Both the position numbers and the translations under genes were made by a program. From positions 868,001-932,000 of the forward strand of contig JAACPE010000001.1 of NCBI GenBank assembly GCA_009995595.1: 64,000 nucleotides of DNA, in the 5' to 3' direction. The notes beneath the pieces are model-generated. The model had not been told where the DNA came from. It searched no databases and saw only the letters and a program-made list of their open reading frames with translations. The first letter of the stretch is position 1. Every line of letters begins with the position of its first letter. Below are positions 45,240 through 56,066 of this stretch, in pieces. This DNA is from Alphaproteobacteria bacterium. GTDB taxonomy: Bacteria > Pseudomonadota > Alphaproteobacteria > Micavibrionales > Micavibrionaceae.

Positions 45240-45927
45240 TTTCATCTTCTTTTGCAATATCAGGCAATAAGGGGACAAAACGCACAGGCATAATATCACT
45301 AATAGAATACGTATCTTGCGACTCTTTTTTGTACCGCTTTAACATTTGCGCGCCCGCATCACCATTATCGGGCGCCACAGGCGCAATCATAATCCCGCCA
45401 ATATGAAGCTGATCTAAAAGCGCCGCAGGCGGCTTGCCTCTTGCTGCCGCGGTAACGATAATCCTATCAAACGGCGCTTGGTCAATGCCATGAATACGCG
45501 GCCACCCTCTCATCCCATCGGCACAAATCGCCGTAATATTACGAAGGCCCAGCATATCAAAGTTCTGCTCTGCTATCACATGAAGCGGCTTATGGCGCTC
45601 TATCGTGTAAACCCGCCGCGCAAGCTTTGACAAAACGCAAGCCTGATACCCCGTCCCTGTCCCAATCTCTAAAACTTTATGACGATCCGAGATCTCCAGC
45701 GCCCCCGTCATTTTCGCAACGACAATAGGCTGGCTAATCGTTTGCCCAAGCCCAATGGGCACGGCAATATCCTCATAGGCCTGATCTGATAACGCATCGG
45801 GGATAAAATGATGGCGTGGCACGCGCTCAATCGCATTTAAAACATTGATATCCTGCACCCCTTTGGTCCGCAAATCCATAATGAGGCGGATGGCTTTATT
45901 TTGATGATGGGCGTCAATCTGGATCAC
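45220..45927 (-). CDS. pcm: Protein-L-isoaspartate O-methyltransferase
   Basis: Repairs isoaspartyl residues in aged proteins using SAM. 235 residues: motif I VLEIGTGTGYQA (85-96), the SQPIVVAKMTGAL segment before it and the post-motif region ITAICADGMRGW. The start is a GTG at 45927; the next in-frame ATG (45879) would still include all motifs. Its last 20 bases overlap the LysM-LytM gene. In most alphaproteobacteria surE precedes pcm; here it does not. Confidence 0.94.
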   Translation of the reverse strand: MIQIDAHHQNKAIRLIMDLRTKGVQDINVLNAIERVPRHHFIPDALSDQAYEDIAVPIGLGQTISQPIVVAKMTGALEISDRHKVLEIGTGTGYQACVLSKLARRVYTIERHKPLHVIAEQNFDMLGLRNITAICADGMRGWPRIHGIDQAPFDRIIVTAAARGKPPAALLDQLHIGGIMIAPVAPDNGDAGAQMLKRYKKESQDTYSISDIMPVRFVPLLPDIAKEDENVREIA

Positions 45928-46095
45928 GGGCGAATACCTATAGAATACGTTAAATACTTTTTCAGAACAAAAAAGCGTATAAATACTATACAGATCAACT
46001 GATTCAGGGGCAAGACACCCTTTACCCTATATTAAACCCCGCATTTACGTAAAATTAGCTTTTTCAAGGCACTATAAGGCATAATTGAGGGGATT

Positions 46096-47949
46096 ATGGC
46101 TTTAGGAAAACTAAGAAGTTGGTTTATGGGATCAGGCGCATCAGCGCCTGCAGCCGCGCCGCGCCCTCAAGACAGACAATTTGACGGCCCGCCCATCCCA
46201 ACAGGCGAATGGGGTCTTATTGTTAATAAATTTGGCGATCCAGTCATTGGACGCAAGCCCGATGGGACAGATTTTATTGCACGGTACCCTTTAGAATACG
46301 ATTATCGCGGCACCATTCCCGCTTACGATCCTCATAAATACAAAACGCGCGAAGAACGCATCGCCGCAGGCATGGCGCACGCCGTTCGTGACCATCAAAA
46401 CAGAACACTCTTAAAAAAAGCGGTTTTCCTGCTCTCTCAGACTGATGATGGGAGACGCCTTTTAAGTATGGCACAGCGCGAAGGCTTTCATTTTGTTTTT
46501 GACCAAGACCGTATGGAAAAAGAAGGGGCGCTCGGTTTATGTGATTACACAAAAAAACAAATCCCCCTCGCCGAAGGCCAAACAGCCGAAAATGTCGCCC
46601 TCATTTTAAAACATGAACTTCAACATATGGACGATGGTAAAAACGGCGCGAGCTATAATATAAACCACACCTTAACATCCGCTCTTATGTGTGATCGCGC
46701 CAAAGAATCAAATGCCCGCGTATCCGAGGCAATCCAATGCGCTGAGAGTTTAAACGGCAACCCGCGCGGCCCCGAGAGACAATTTAGAACATCTGCCTTA
46801 TTCGCTGAGCTCTACAAATCATGGCCTCACATGGCGCAAATCGCACATGACAATCTTGCTCTTGCAAAAGATGGAACATGGAACAATTTTGCTCGCGCCG
46901 TTTTTGATGGCTATTTCCAAGAGCAAGGTACCTTAGATTATTACGATCTCCGCCAGGTTGAAAAACGATTTAACAACGACGAAGATCGCGGCATCACAAC
47001 GCCTAAACCGCCCATCATCAATAAACCAGTCAGCATGGCAACCTGCGATAAAGCCGACCACAGCGCAAGCCGACTTCACGACGCAAAAGTAAAACACTGG
47101 ACAGCCCGCCTTGATGGTATTGCTGAAAATGACAGGTGGACGCACGATCAAGACACCCTCAAAAAGGCTATAACGGTGAAGGGAAGCCACACGCCCTATC
47201 TTATGGGAGATAGCAGTCCTGACCTTACGACCGCGCAATATATTGGCTTTGGCGCTAAGGCAAAAGAATTGCTCAACACGACACTAAAAATCGCTGCTCA
47301 ATTTGCGCCAGATCGCGTTCAAGAAATTGAAACAGGTTTAATGGCACCTGACAGACAACAAGCAGCACAAACAACAATTACATCCCCTTACACACGTGAT
47401 CAACGCTCCGATGATTTCCAAATGATCCGTCATCCTGAGCGCCATGATTATAAAGGGTATGAATTACGAAGCAGTAAAAGCGACCATACCATAACAACTG
47501 AAAACTTTGCCAAAGCATATGATGATTATAAAGATTGTTATGGCGGTGAATTAAACCGCCTTTCTCTGGCTGTTGAATACGCTTATCGAAATGGAAATAT
47601 GCGCGGCAGCGTCGCAAGCATGGTCGAGGCAGGCTTTCGCGCGCCTCTGGCCGCCTTTCCGCAGGAATACATTATGGATCTTTGCAAAATGGTACAGCAT
47701 GTCGAACAAACCGGCGAAATGCCTCAATACAGCGATGCAGAATTACAACTTTTCAGCCACTGGAAACAAATGGCTGAACGCGGCCTAGACCCTGTCTACG
47801 GAACAGAAGAGCTCAAAGAAACCGCGACCCTTTTTGATGACCAAAGCAAAGGATATTATGAAGGCTACCTTAAACCGTTTTTTGATAAAATCATCACAGA
47901 AAACGCGCCCAAACAAGACCACGCACATCAACCCCGCGCAACTGTCTAA
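46096..47949 (+). CDS. Large orphan protein with HExxH putative metallopeptidase motif
   Basis: 617 residues, no signal peptide or membrane helix. H173-E-L-Q-H177 (ALILKHELQHMDDGKNG) is a zincin motif preceded by a hydrophobic helix, the typical setting. Residues 85-110 are basic (YKTREERIAAGMAHAVRDHQNR). The region 300-400 is helical, and 440-590 again helical with an AFPQEYIMDL segment. The N-terminal 40 residues are Ala/Pro-rich and disordered. It may belong to a DUF-type putative metallopeptidase family of alphaproteobacteria; I am not sure. It faces away from pcm and lies between pcm and serS. Substrate unknown. Confidence 0.75.
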   Translation: MALGKLRSWFMGSGASAPAAAPRPQDRQFDGPPIPTGEWGLIVNKFGDPVIGRKPDGTDFIARYPLEYDYRGTIPAYDPHKYKTREERIAAGMAHAVRDHQNRTLLKKAVFLLSQTDDGRRLLSMAQREGFHFVFDQDRMEKEGALGLCDYTKKQIPLAEGQTAENVALILKHELQHMDDGKNGASYNINHTLTSALMCDRAKESNARVSEAIQCAESLNGNPRGPERQFRTSALFAELYKSWPHMAQIAHDNLALAKDGTWNNFARAVFDGYFQEQGTLDYYDLRQVEKRFNNDEDRGITTPKPPIINKPVSMATCDKADHSASRLHDAKVKHWTARLDGIAENDRWTHDQDTLKKAITVKGSHTPYLMGDSSPDLTTAQYIGFGAKAKELLNTTLKIAAQFAPDRVQEIETGLMAPDRQQAAQTTITSPYTRDQRSDDFQMIRHPERHDYKGYELRSSKSDHTITTENFAKAYDDYKDCYGGELNRLSLAVEYAYRNGNMRGSVASMVEAGFRAPLAAFPQEYIMDLCKMVQHVEQTGEMPQYSDAELQLFSHWKQMAERGLDPVYGTEELKETATLFDDQSKGYYEGYLKPFFDKIITENAPKQDHAHQPRATV

Positions 47950-48080
47950 ACACTGACACGCTGATATAAAATCGCAAACCTGCCCCTTAGACCTCAAAGG
48001 AATACCCTAAAAGATCATAAAATATTGACTTATGTAAATAAATAACATAACGTGCGGCGTTCGACACTGTAAGAGTTTTA

Positions 48081-48434
48081 ATGCGAGATATGAATAAAAT
48101 TCACTCATCAATAGATCATCCCGAAGGGCGGCTTTTATCGGCCTATAAATCTGTTGCGCCTATCGGCTTATGGGTGGGGCGGCTCGATCATTTGGCATGG
48201 GGGCAAAGCAGCAATCTCTTTTGCTATTTCACCAATGTTGCTAATGATCAACCCGTGCGTCTGGCCGTGTTTTCAAACAATCTTTACCGCCCTTATAACA
48301 GTAAAGCAAAGTGGGGATTTGATACCCCCTCTTTATTAGGGCAGCATTTTAAAATCTCCACAGGCGTGAGCCGATCAAACTGGCCAACATTCTTGACCGC
48401 AAAGAAATGCGCCGCGCCAAAGGCCGCGTGTTAA
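48081..48434 (+). CDS. Hypothetical protein (117 aa)
   Basis: Soluble protein starting MRDMNKIHSSIDHPEGRLLS. It contains SVAPIGLWVGRLDHLAWGQS and YFTNVANDQPVRLAVFSNNLY, which look like the strands of a compact beta-rich domain, and ends in KKCAAPKAAC with two cysteines. AAGAG precedes the ATG by 5 bases. No family recognised. Its stop is 1 base from the convergent serS stop. Confidence 0.55.
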   Translation: MRDMNKIHSSIDHPEGRLLSAYKSVAPIGLWVGRLDHLAWGQSSNLFCYFTNVANDQPVRLAVFSNNLYRPYNSKAKWGFDTPSLLGQHFKISTGVSRSNWPTFLTAKKCAAPKAAC

Positions 48435-48435
48435 T

Positions 48436-49716
48436 TTACGCACTCGTGATTTTTTCAACGCCGCCCATATAGGGTTTCAGGACATCAGGCACAAAAACAC
48501 CCCCATCGGCAGGATCATAGTAATTTTCCATCACAGCAATTAATGTCCGCCCCACCGCTAGGCCAGAGCCATTCAGCGTATGCAAGAACTCTGTCTTTTT
48601 TTCCCCTTTGCGCTTAAAGCGCGCATTCATGCGCCGCGCTTGGAAATCACCACAATTTGAACAGCTTGAAATCTCCCTATACGCATCTTGCCCGGGCAGC
48701 CATGCTTCAAGGTCATAGGTTTTTGCAGAACCAAACCCCGCATCTCCAGTACATAAAACAACGGTACGATAGGGAATGTCGAGAGCCTCCAAAATCCCCT
48801 CAGCGCAAGAGCGCATCCGTTCATGCTCGGCGTTGCTGTCTTCGGGTTTCGTGATAGATACCAACTCCACTTTATAAAATTGATGCTGGCGCAGCATTCC
48901 GCGCGTATCACGCCCTGCACTGCCCGCCTCTGAACGGAAACACGGGGTATATGCGGTATATCGACGCGGCAGTGTATCCGCCTCCACGATCATATCCGCC
49001 ACAATGTTCGTGAGCGGCACTTCGGCAGTAGGAATAAGCCAGTCTCCGCGCGTCGTCTTAAACAGATCATCACCAAACTTCGGCAGGTTTCCAGTTCCAT
49101 ACATGGTGGCATCATTGACCATCAAAGGCGGAGAACACTCCATATAACCATTTTTATCTGTTTGCGTATCGAGCATGAATTGCGCAATCGCACGCTCTAA
49201 CCGCGCCAGCTTGCCACTTAATAAAGTGAAACGAGAGCCGCTGAGTTTGGCCGCGGTTTCAAAATCCATCATGCCAAGGCTCTCGCCAATTTCCCAATGC
49301 TCCTTGGCGTTTTCCTTAGTTATGCGCGGCTTTCCCCACTGGCGGACTTCAACGTTGTCATGCTCGTCCTTGCCATCCGGCACATCCGCCTTTTGAATAT
49401 TCGGCAAACTGGAGAGTATCGTTTTCAATTCCTCACCCAAAACGCGGTCTTGCTCTTCCAACTCTGTCATTTGCGTTTTCATCGCGGCGACCGCATCCAT
49501 CGCTAGTTGGGCGTCCCCACCTGCCTTTTTAATATCGCCAATTTTCTTGGATTCATCATTACGTTTGGCTTGAATAACCTGCAACTCCGTCTGAACGGCA
49601 CGGCGCTTCTCATCTAAATCCAAAATGGGGGCGCTTTGAGACGATTCAAATCCGCGGCGGGTCATCGCCTTATCAAAATCTGCTGGATTTTCGCGAATAT
49701 ATTTTAAATCGTGCAT
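48436..49716 (-). CDS. serS: Serine--tRNA ligase
   Basis: Class II synthetase charging tRNA-Ser. 426 residues: N-terminal antiparallel coiled coil (about 30-110) that holds the long variable arm, motif 2 ([21 protein letters not shown], split at 264-284) and motif 3 [19 protein letters not shown]. Strong AAGGAGTG ribosome-binding site. In many alphaproteobacteria serS heads serS-surE-pcm; here two + strand genes separate it from pcm. Confidence 0.97.
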   Translation of the reverse strand: MHDLKYIRENPADFDKAMTRRGFESSQSAPILDLDEKRRAVQTELQVIQAKRNDESKKIGDIKKAGGDAQLAMDAVAAMKTQMTELEEQDRVLGEELKTILSSLPNIQKADVPDGKDEHDNVEVRQWGKPRITKENAKEHWEIGESLGMMDFETAAKLSGSRFTLLSGKLARLERAIAQFMLDTQTDKNGYMECSPPLMVNDATMYGTGNLPKFGDDLFKTTRGDWLIPTAEVPLTNIVADMIVEADTLPRRYTAYTPCFRSEAGSAGRDTRGMLRQHQFYKVELVSITKPEDSNAEHERMRSCAEGILEALDIPYRTVVLCTGDAGFGSAKTYDLEAWLPGQDAYREISSCSNCGDFQARRMNARFKRKGEKKTEFLHTLNGSGLAVGRTLIAVMENYYDPADGGVFVPDVLKPYMGGVEKITSA

Positions 49717-49789
49717 CTTGCACTCCTTGGTAATGACGTTAATGTGGTTGACTATATTATCGGGGCATACATTAATCAGGAGCGGCTAT

Positions 49790-50695
49790 ATGCGCAAGAC
49801 CTCAAACAACATAATAAAAGAAATTGACGGCGTGCTGACTTGCACCACGCCAGCCAAAGCCCTGCCCGTTATTTTCGATAGCCCCCACAGCGGCACAGCC
49901 TACCCCGCAGAATTTGATTATTCCTGTGATTTTAATGACTTACAGCGCGCAGAAGATAAATTTGTTGATGAGTTATTCGCCTGCGCCCCACACCATGGCG
50001 CATCCCTTTTATGCGCCCATTTCCCACGAAGCTTCATTGACGTGAACCGCGCCAGTGATGATATTGACGAGGAGCTTTTAAACGCCCCATGGCCAAAAGA
50101 CGCGCCGCCAATTAACCCCACCAACCGTTCATATGCAGGGATCGGCCTTATTCGCCGCCTTATTAGCCCAGGCGTCCCTGTTTATGACCGCGATTTACTG
50201 CCCATCGAAATCATTGAGCGCATCGCAAAGTACTACACGCCCTATCACGAAACCCTAAAAGGCCTTATTGATACCGCTCATTACAATTTCGGCAAAAGCT
50301 GGCATATAAACTGTCACTCCATGCCAACCCCCAAATCCATCGCCACATTCGGGCGTATTAATCCCGCCCAAGAGCCTGATTTTGTTCTAGGAGACCGCAA
50401 CGGAACAAGCTGTGATCTTGACTTTACCCATGCTATACGAGATTTCTTAAAAGAAAAAGGCTACAAAGTTGCTATAAACGACCCCTATAAAGGCGTAGAG
50501 CTTGTCGACCGCTACTCCGCCCCCGCCAAAGGTCGTCACAGCCTGCAAATAGAAATCTCACGCGCCCTTTATATGGATGAAGAAAATTGTACAAAAAACA
50601 ATAATTTCAATGGATTAAAAGATGATATGACTACATTAATTCAATTTTGCGCCGCCTACGCACAATCCAACTTAACGCAACAAGCGGCGGATTAA
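49790..50695 (+). CDS. N-formylglutamate amidohydrolase family protein
   Basis: 301 residues with the HutG/FGase fold: PVIFDSPHSGTAYPAEF near residue 25-41 carrying the metal-binding residues, RSFIDVNRASDDIDEEL, KSWHINCHSMP and the C-terminal HSLQIEISRALYMDE. Family members hydrolyse N-formyl-L-glutamate, or related N-acyl amino acids, in histidine breakdown, but no hut gene is in the window, so the substrate is open. AGGAG with 8-base spacing sets the start; the frame is open to 49718. Divergent from serS. Confidence 0.9.
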   Translation: MRKTSNNIIKEIDGVLTCTTPAKALPVIFDSPHSGTAYPAEFDYSCDFNDLQRAEDKFVDELFACAPHHGASLLCAHFPRSFIDVNRASDDIDEELLNAPWPKDAPPINPTNRSYAGIGLIRRLISPGVPVYDRDLLPIEIIERIAKYYTPYHETLKGLIDTAHYNFGKSWHINCHSMPTPKSIATFGRINPAQEPDFVLGDRNGTSCDLDFTHAIRDFLKEKGYKVAINDPYKGVELVDRYSAPAKGRHSLQIEISRALYMDEENCTKNNNFNGLKDDMTTLIQFCAAYAQSNLTQQAAD

Positions 50696-50739
50696 ACTGA
50701 AAAAATGTTAAAAAAATACAACCAAGATTACAATAATTA

Positions 50740-51381
50740 CTAAAACGTAAGATTTTTCTCTAATGCCCCATCCAACTCATTCATACTGGCCATCACCCCA
50801 AGGCTTTCAAAACTCGTGACGCCCGCATCACTTATTCCACAAGGGACAATGTCGCTAAAATGCGACAAATCGGGGTTTAGGTTAATAGATATCCCATGAT
50901 ACGTGACCCAGTGCCTCACCCGCACGCCGATGGCGGCGATTTTGGCTTCAACCTGCCCCTCACGCTCTACCCATATACCAACCCGCCCAGAAATTCTTTT
51001 TCCTGTAATATCATAGGCTTGCAGTGTGTTAATGATCCATTGCTCAAGATCACAAATATACTGTTTGATATCAGGGGCTTTTTGACGTTTTTTCAAATCC
51101 AACATCACATAAATGACCCGTTGACCCGGCCCATGATAGGTGTATTGACCGCCCCTGCCCGTCTCAAAAACAGGGAATTTTGGCGATAATAAATCCGCCG
51201 CTTTCGCGCTTGTTCCTGCCGTGTAAAGCGGTGGATGTTCAAGCAGCCAGATCAGCTCAGCTTTCTCACCGCTACGAATCGCGGCCACGCGCTCCTCCAT
51301 CACCTTGACCGCCGTTTTATATTCAACGGGGCTTTGTGATATTTTCCACTCTATTTCATTATTGAAATCAATGTTTTGCAT
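50740..51381 (-). CDS. lipB: Octanoyltransferase LipB
   Basis: Transfers octanoyl from acyl carrier protein to lipoyl domains such as GcvH. 213 residues with the [14 protein letters not shown] signature (76-89), the catalytic Lys K147 (EAKIAAIG) and Cys C181 (VPCGISDAG). Its product is needed by GcvH encoded in this window and by 2-oxoacid dehydrogenases. No strong ribosome-binding site seen. lipA is not in the window. Confidence 0.96.
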   Translation of the reverse strand: MQNIDFNNEIEWKISQSPVEYKTAVKVMEERVAAIRSGEKAELIWLLEHPPLYTAGTSAKAADLLSPKFPVFETGRGGQYTYHGPGQRVIYVMLDLKKRQKAPDIKQYICDLEQWIINTLQAYDITGKRISGRVGIWVEREGQVEAKIAAIGVRVRHWVTYHGISINLNPDLSHFSDIVPCGISDAGVTSFESLGVMASMNELDGALEKNLTF

Positions 51382-51474
51382 GATAAGGCCGTTTAATCAT
51401 GAAAACTTATCAAATTCAAGATTATCCCGCTTGCCCCAAACATTCTTATTTGTTATCACATCACATCTCAGTGT

Positions 51475-51562
51475 GCGGCCGTGGCGGAATTGGTAGACGC
51501 GCAGCGTTGAGGTCGCTGTGGACGATAAGTCCGTGGAAGTTCGAGTCTTCTCGGCCGCACCA
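51475..51562 (+). tRNA. tRNA-Leu (anticodon GAG)
   Basis: 88 nucleotides including an encoded CCA. Acceptor stem GCGGCCG pairs perfectly with CGGCCGC; the discriminator is A, the T loop is TTCGAGTC, and the D arm is TGGCGGAATTGGTAGACGCG, typical of Leu. The anticodon stem CAGCG/CGCTG holds the loop TTGAGGT, giving anticodon GAG (reads CUC and CUU). The variable arm is long, as expected of a class II tRNA. Confidence 0.97.
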
Positions 51563-51612
51563 ATATAAGATATACATCTAACTCTAAGATCAAAACATAG
51601 AAGGTCCTCCAA

Positions 51613-53970
51613 ATGCCGACGAAAAATAAAAACGAGCAACCGCCAAAAGCCGCGCCGCAAGATAACTTACGCGAAGCCGCCCTCGATTATCACCGCCTGC
51701 CAACACCAGGCAAAATCTCCATGAAACCAACAACGCAGCTCGAAACGCAGCGCGACTTGGCTTTAGCCTATTCCCCTGGTGTGGCGATCCCGTGCGAAGA
51801 AATCGCCGCAGACCCCTTAAAAGCGCTCGATTACACCTCACGCGGGAATACTGTTGCGGTTATTTCAAATGGCACAGCCGTACTTGGTCTTGGTAATATT
51901 GGCGCGCTGGCGTCCAAACCTGTGATGGAAGGAAAATGCGTTCTTTTCAAGAAATTCGCCAATATTGACTCCTTTGACCTCGAGGTCAACGAAACCGATG
52001 TCGATAAATTCGTCGAAGCGATTGCTGTTCTAGAACCTTCTTTCGGCGGCATTAACCTTGAGGATATTAAAGCGCCAGAGTGCTTCGAAATCGAACGCCG
52101 CCTCAAAGAGCGCATGAACATCCCCGTCTTCCACGATGATCAACACGGCACAGCCATTATCGTTTCTGCCGCTTTCACCAATTGGTTGGAGATTATGGGG
52201 CGCGACATAAAACAAGTGAAACTTGTTGCAAATGGTGCCGGCGCGTCTGCGATGGCCTGTTTAAACTTAATGGTAGAGCTTGGCTTACCCCGTGATAATA
52301 TCACCGTTTGTGACCGCGAAGGTGTCATCTATAAAGGCCGTATTGAAGGCATGGACCCCTACAAAGAAAAATATGCCAATGAAACAAACGCGCGCGACCT
52401 AAAAGATGCCATCGAAGGCGCTGACGTTTTCCTCGGCTTGTCTGGCCCCAACATGGTTACGGCTGAAATGGCCGCAAGTATGGCCGACGCCCCGCTTATC
52501 ATGGCGCTGGCCAATCCAACCCCAGAGATTATGCCCGATGTGGCGCATCAGGGTAAACCCAACGCGATTGTCTGCACAGGGCGTTCAGATTTTACAAACC
52601 AAGTGAACAACGTTCTTTGTTTCCCATTTCTTTTCCGCGGCGCTCTTGATGTCGGTGCAACTGCGATTAACGAAGAAATGAAAATCGCCTGCGTGAAGGC
52701 CATCGCCGCGCTTGCCCGTAAAGAAGTAACCCCAGAAGTCGCCGCCATTTACCCCGGAGAAACTATGGAATTTGGGCCACAATACATGATCCCAAAACCC
52801 TTTGATCCGCGCCTTGGTGTCGAACTCCCTATCGCCGTAGCAAAGGCCGCCATGGATAGTGGTGTTGCCACCCGCCCGATTAAAGATTTTAATGCCTACC
52901 GTGAAAAACTGAAACAGTTCCACATTCAGAGTAATCAGGTCATGCGCCCTGTCTTTGATGTCGCCCGCAAAAATCCGAAAAAGATCGTCTACGCTGAAGG
53001 CGAAGAAGAAAACGTCCTTCGCGCCGTGCAAATGGTTGTCGATGAAGGTATCGGTCATCCAACCTTAATTGGTCGCCGCGCCGTGGTCTTAAACCGCATT
53101 CAAAAACTGCGGCTGCGTCTTGAAATTGATAAAGATTTCGACCTTTGCGATCCTGAGGATGACCCAAGATATAAAGAATACCGCAGGCTTTATCATGACA
53201 TCATGAAACGCAACGGAATTTCCCCTGCTGTTGCGAAAACAATTGTCCGCACGAACACAACGGTGATTGCATCTTTGATGCTGCAACGCGGTGAAGTTGA
53301 CGCCATGATCTGCGGCACAGTTGGTGATTTCCATGTTCATATGCGCCATGTCGGTGATATTGTTGGCCTCAAGCCGGGCGTTGAAACAGCTGCCGCGCTT
53401 CGCCTGCTTATCATGCCAAACAAAGGCTCCTATTTTGTCTGTGATACACATGTTAACCCAAACCCTTCTGTCCCCCAAATCTCAGAAATGACAATTTTGG
53501 CGGCAGAGCGTGTAAAACGCTTTGGCATTGAACCGCGCGTTGCACTCTTGTCTTACTCGAACTTTGGCTCCCGCAAAGATGAAAGTGCCTCAAAAATGAG
53601 CAAGGCTACTTTGGACATCAAACAACGTGATCCAACCCTCATGGTTGACGGTGAAATGCACGCTGATACAGCGCTCTCACAAAAAATTCGTGATATGCAC
53701 TTGCCGGACTCAACATTAAAAGGTGAAGCTAACTTATTGATTATGCCTAACATTGACGCGGCAAATATCTCGTTCAATATGCTCAAAGTGCTCGGCGAAG
53801 GTATTCCCGTTGGTCCTATTTTGCTTGGTGTGAATAAGCCTGCTCATATCCTTACTTCCGCGACAACCGCGCGCGGTATTTTAAACATGAGCGCCGTTGC
53901 CGTGGTCGAAGCCGTGCATCAGCAACCTGAATCGCAGACATCAAAAGCAAAAAGTAAAAAAGCAGCCTAG
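51613..53970 (+). CDS. maeB: NADP-dependent malic enzyme with C-terminal phosphotransacetylase-like domain
   Basis: 785 residues. The N-terminal malic enzyme (about 15-430) has [16 protein letters not shown], the [11 protein letters not shown] segment of the metal and malate site and the nucleotide-binding [15 protein letters not shown]. The C-terminal PTA-like domain (about 450-770) lacks catalytic use and is a regulatory acetyl-CoA-binding module in E. coli MaeB. Converts malate to pyruvate and CO2 with NADPH. Good AGAAGG ribosome-binding site 50 bases after the tRNA. Upstream of mgtE with a 15-base gap. Confidence 0.96.
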   Translation: MPTKNKNEQPPKAAPQDNLREAALDYHRLPTPGKISMKPTTQLETQRDLALAYSPGVAIPCEEIAADPLKALDYTSRGNTVAVISNGTAVLGLGNIGALASKPVMEGKCVLFKKFANIDSFDLEVNETDVDKFVEAIAVLEPSFGGINLEDIKAPECFEIERRLKERMNIPVFHDDQHGTAIIVSAAFTNWLEIMGRDIKQVKLVANGAGASAMACLNLMVELGLPRDNITVCDREGVIYKGRIEGMDPYKEKYANETNARDLKDAIEGADVFLGLSGPNMVTAEMAASMADAPLIMALANPTPEIMPDVAHQGKPNAIVCTGRSDFTNQVNNVLCFPFLFRGALDVGATAINEEMKIACVKAIAALARKEVTPEVAAIYPGETMEFGPQYMIPKPFDPRLGVELPIAVAKAAMDSGVATRPIKDFNAYREKLKQFHIQSNQVMRPVFDVARKNPKKIVYAEGEEENVLRAVQMVVDEGIGHPTLIGRRAVVLNRIQKLRLRLEIDKDFDLCDPEDDPRYKEYRRLYHDIMKRNGISPAVAKTIVRTNTTVIASLMLQRGEVDAMICGTVGDFHVHMRHVGDIVGLKPGVETAAALRLLIMPNKGSYFVCDTHVNPNPSVPQISEMTILAAERVKRFGIEPRVALLSYSNFGSRKDESASKMSKATLDIKQRDPTLMVDGEMHADTALSQKIRDMHLPDSTLKGEANLLIMPNIDAANISFNMLKVLGEGIPVGPILLGVNKPAHILTSATTARGILNMSAVAVVEAVHQQPESQTSKAKSKKAA

Positions 53971-53985
53971 AAACGGAGCGCCTGA

Positions 53986-55443
53986 ATGAACGATGATCAA
54001 AAGGCTCCTGACACCCCCAAGGGCCTTGTTAATGAAGGCCATACGACCATTGGTGAGAGATTAGTAGACGTCTTCGAAGAAATTCAGGAAGAATCGGGTA
54101 TTACGGGTATGTCTGATTATGACATCGCCGAAATTACCGACGCTATTCGCGATGAAAATATAGAAACCGTCACCGAACTCGTCACCGAACTCAGCATTCA
54201 AGACACTGCCGAACTTCTTCAAAAAGTAAATGACGAAGAGCGCAAAAGCCTTTTTGAAAATTATGGCGACAACTTTGACCCGCAAATATTCTCTTATCTG
54301 GATTCAAGCTTACGTAAAAACTTACTCTCTGACATGCCCGCCGCCCGTGTTGCGGCCATTGTCTCTGACCTCGACAGTGATGACGCCCTTGATATTCTCG
54401 AAGACCTCGAAGATGACTTCCAACAAGAAATCATCAAAAAACTATCGGCCAAAATCCGTATCGCGATGGAGGAAGGCCTAACATTCCCTGAAGAATCCGC
54501 TGGTCGTTTGATGCAACGCGAATACGTTGCCATCCCGCAATTTTGGACAGTGGGAAAAACAATCGATTATTTACGCGCCGCCGCCGATGAATTACCCGAT
54601 GAGTTTTTTGACCTCATCGTCATTAACCCCTTTTATCACGTTGTCGGTGAAATCCCTTTAAACCGCGTACTGCGCTCCAAACGTAATGAGAAAATAGAAA
54701 ACCTAACCCTCGATAGCCTTCACGTTATTCCTGCCGCAATGGATCAGGAAGAAGCCGCCCATATCTTCCGCCGCGAAGGGCTACTCTCTGCACCCGTGGT
54801 CGATAACGATAACCGCCTCATCGGTGTGATTACGATTGACGACATTATCGATGTTATCGACGAAGAAGCGCAAGAAGACATCTTGAAGCTTGCAGGGGTT
54901 GGTGAAGGCGACTTATACCGCGCCGTTCTATCTACCACCAATTCACGTTTTCGCTGGCTTTTTGTTAATTTGATAACCGCCATTCTCGCCTCTGTAGTTA
55001 TCTCATTCTTTGATGCCACAATTGAGCAAATCGTCGCCCTTGCCGTGCTGATGCCCATCGTGGCCTCCATGGGCGGAAATGCGGGCACACAGGCATTGAC
55101 CGTTGCCGTGCGCGCCCTTGCCACTAAAGAACTCTCAAGCACAAACACCATGCGCGTGATTTGGAAAGAAACCCTTGTCGGTACACTCAACGGCATCGCC
55201 TTTGCAATGATCATCGGCGTCATCGCCGCCCTCTGGTTTTCAAGCCCTATGCTGGGCATTGTGATCGGCGCCGCAATGGTAATTAATCTTATCTTTGCAG
55301 GGTTATTTGGCGCAGGAATTCCTATTTTACTCAATAAATTCGGTTCAGACCCTGCTCTATCCTCAACCGTGCTGCTCACGACTGTGACAGATATTGTGGG
55401 CTTTTTTGGCTTCCTTGGCCTTGCATCCCTATTCCTTATTTAA
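53986..55443 (+). CDS. mgtE: Magnesium transporter MgtE
   Basis: 485 residues: N-terminal helical Mg-sensing domain (about 40-150, LDSDDALDILEDLEDD-type acidic repeats), two CBS domains (about 165-290), a plug helix and five membrane helices with the pore motif MPIVASMGGNAGTQ. Mg2+-gated channel. Classical MgtE domain architecture and length. GGAG ribosome-binding site, 15 bases after maeB, so probably co-transcribed. Confidence 0.96.
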   Translation: MNDDQKAPDTPKGLVNEGHTTIGERLVDVFEEIQEESGITGMSDYDIAEITDAIRDENIETVTELVTELSIQDTAELLQKVNDEERKSLFENYGDNFDPQIFSYLDSSLRKNLLSDMPAARVAAIVSDLDSDDALDILEDLEDDFQQEIIKKLSAKIRIAMEEGLTFPEESAGRLMQREYVAIPQFWTVGKTIDYLRAAADELPDEFFDLIVINPFYHVVGEIPLNRVLRSKRNEKIENLTLDSLHVIPAAMDQEEAAHIFRREGLLSAPVVDNDNRLIGVITIDDIIDVIDEEAQEDILKLAGVGEGDLYRAVLSTTNSRFRWLFVNLITAILASVVISFFDATIEQIVALAVLMPIVASMGGNAGTQALTVAVRALATKELSSTNTMRVIWKETLVGTLNGIAFAMIIGVIAALWFSSPMLGIVIGAAMVINLIFAGLFGAGIPILLNKFGSDPALSSTVLLTTVTDIVGFFGFLGLASLFLI

Positions 55444-55466
55444 TTTTTTTCTGGTAATTTGAGACT

Positions 55467-56000
55467 ATGTCCGCATCAAAACTTATCCGCCCCTGCGTTG
55501 ATTACAAAGACAGCTACATCGAAGCGCTTCGTGAATATCACCAAGAAGAGCGTTATCTATACCAAGACATCGGCGTTTTGGACCGCGACTTTGATGGCTT
55601 TGTCAAAGATCTCGCCTGCGAAAAAGGCTATCCCCACCAACCCTATCAAGACTGGGTTGAACCTATGCCTGAAACAATTGTCTGGATGGTTAAAGATGAC
55701 ACCTATATCGGCACGGTCAATATACGCCACCGCCTTAACTGGCATTTGGAAAAATGGGGCGGTCATGTTCATTTTATCGTGCGCCCCACAATGCGCGGTA
55801 AAGGCTATGGCCGTAAAATTCTCCATAAAGCCATGCCCATTATCAACTACATCGGCATTGACAACGCCCTTTTGACAATTTGTCCCAACAATCAGTGGGC
55901 TATCAATATCGCTGAACAATGCGGCGCCGTCTTTGAGGATGAAACCCAAGCCACCGACAAATTCCCCGCCGTTAAACGCTACTGGCTCAATTGCACATAA
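55467..56000 (+). CDS. GNAT family N-acetyltransferase
   Basis: 177 residues. The acetyl-CoA-binding motif A is R110-G-K-G-Y-G115 (VRPTMRGKGYGRKIL), preceded by strand VHFIV. The C-terminal AIDNALLTICPNN-type segment (GIDNALLTICPNNQWAINIAE) is motif B and includes the usual N-x-x-A. Acceptor substrate unknown. Starts 23 bases after mgtE on the same strand. Confidence 0.9.
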   Translation: MSASKLIRPCVDYKDSYIEALREYHQEERYLYQDIGVLDRDFDGFVKDLACEKGYPHQPYQDWVEPMPETIVWMVKDDTYIGTVNIRHRLNWHLEKWGGHVHFIVRPTMRGKGYGRKILHKAMPIINYIGIDNALLTICPNNQWAINIAEQCGAVFEDETQATDKFPAVKRYWLNCT

Positions 56001-56066
56001 TACTCTTGCAAACACCGCGCTTGTTATATACATAACCGAAAAAAATATAATAAGAGTGTGCTGAGA

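Noticed and set aside
54744-55379. Open frame of 211 codons opposite mgtE
   Set aside because: Antisense shadow of a well-supported transporter gene; Ser/Thr/Ile-rich translation without any recognisable motif.
55459-55875. Second frame (138 codons) overlapping the GNAT gene on the same strand
   Set aside because: The overlapping frame at 55467 carries the complete acetyl-CoA motif, whereas this one has no recognisable domain.
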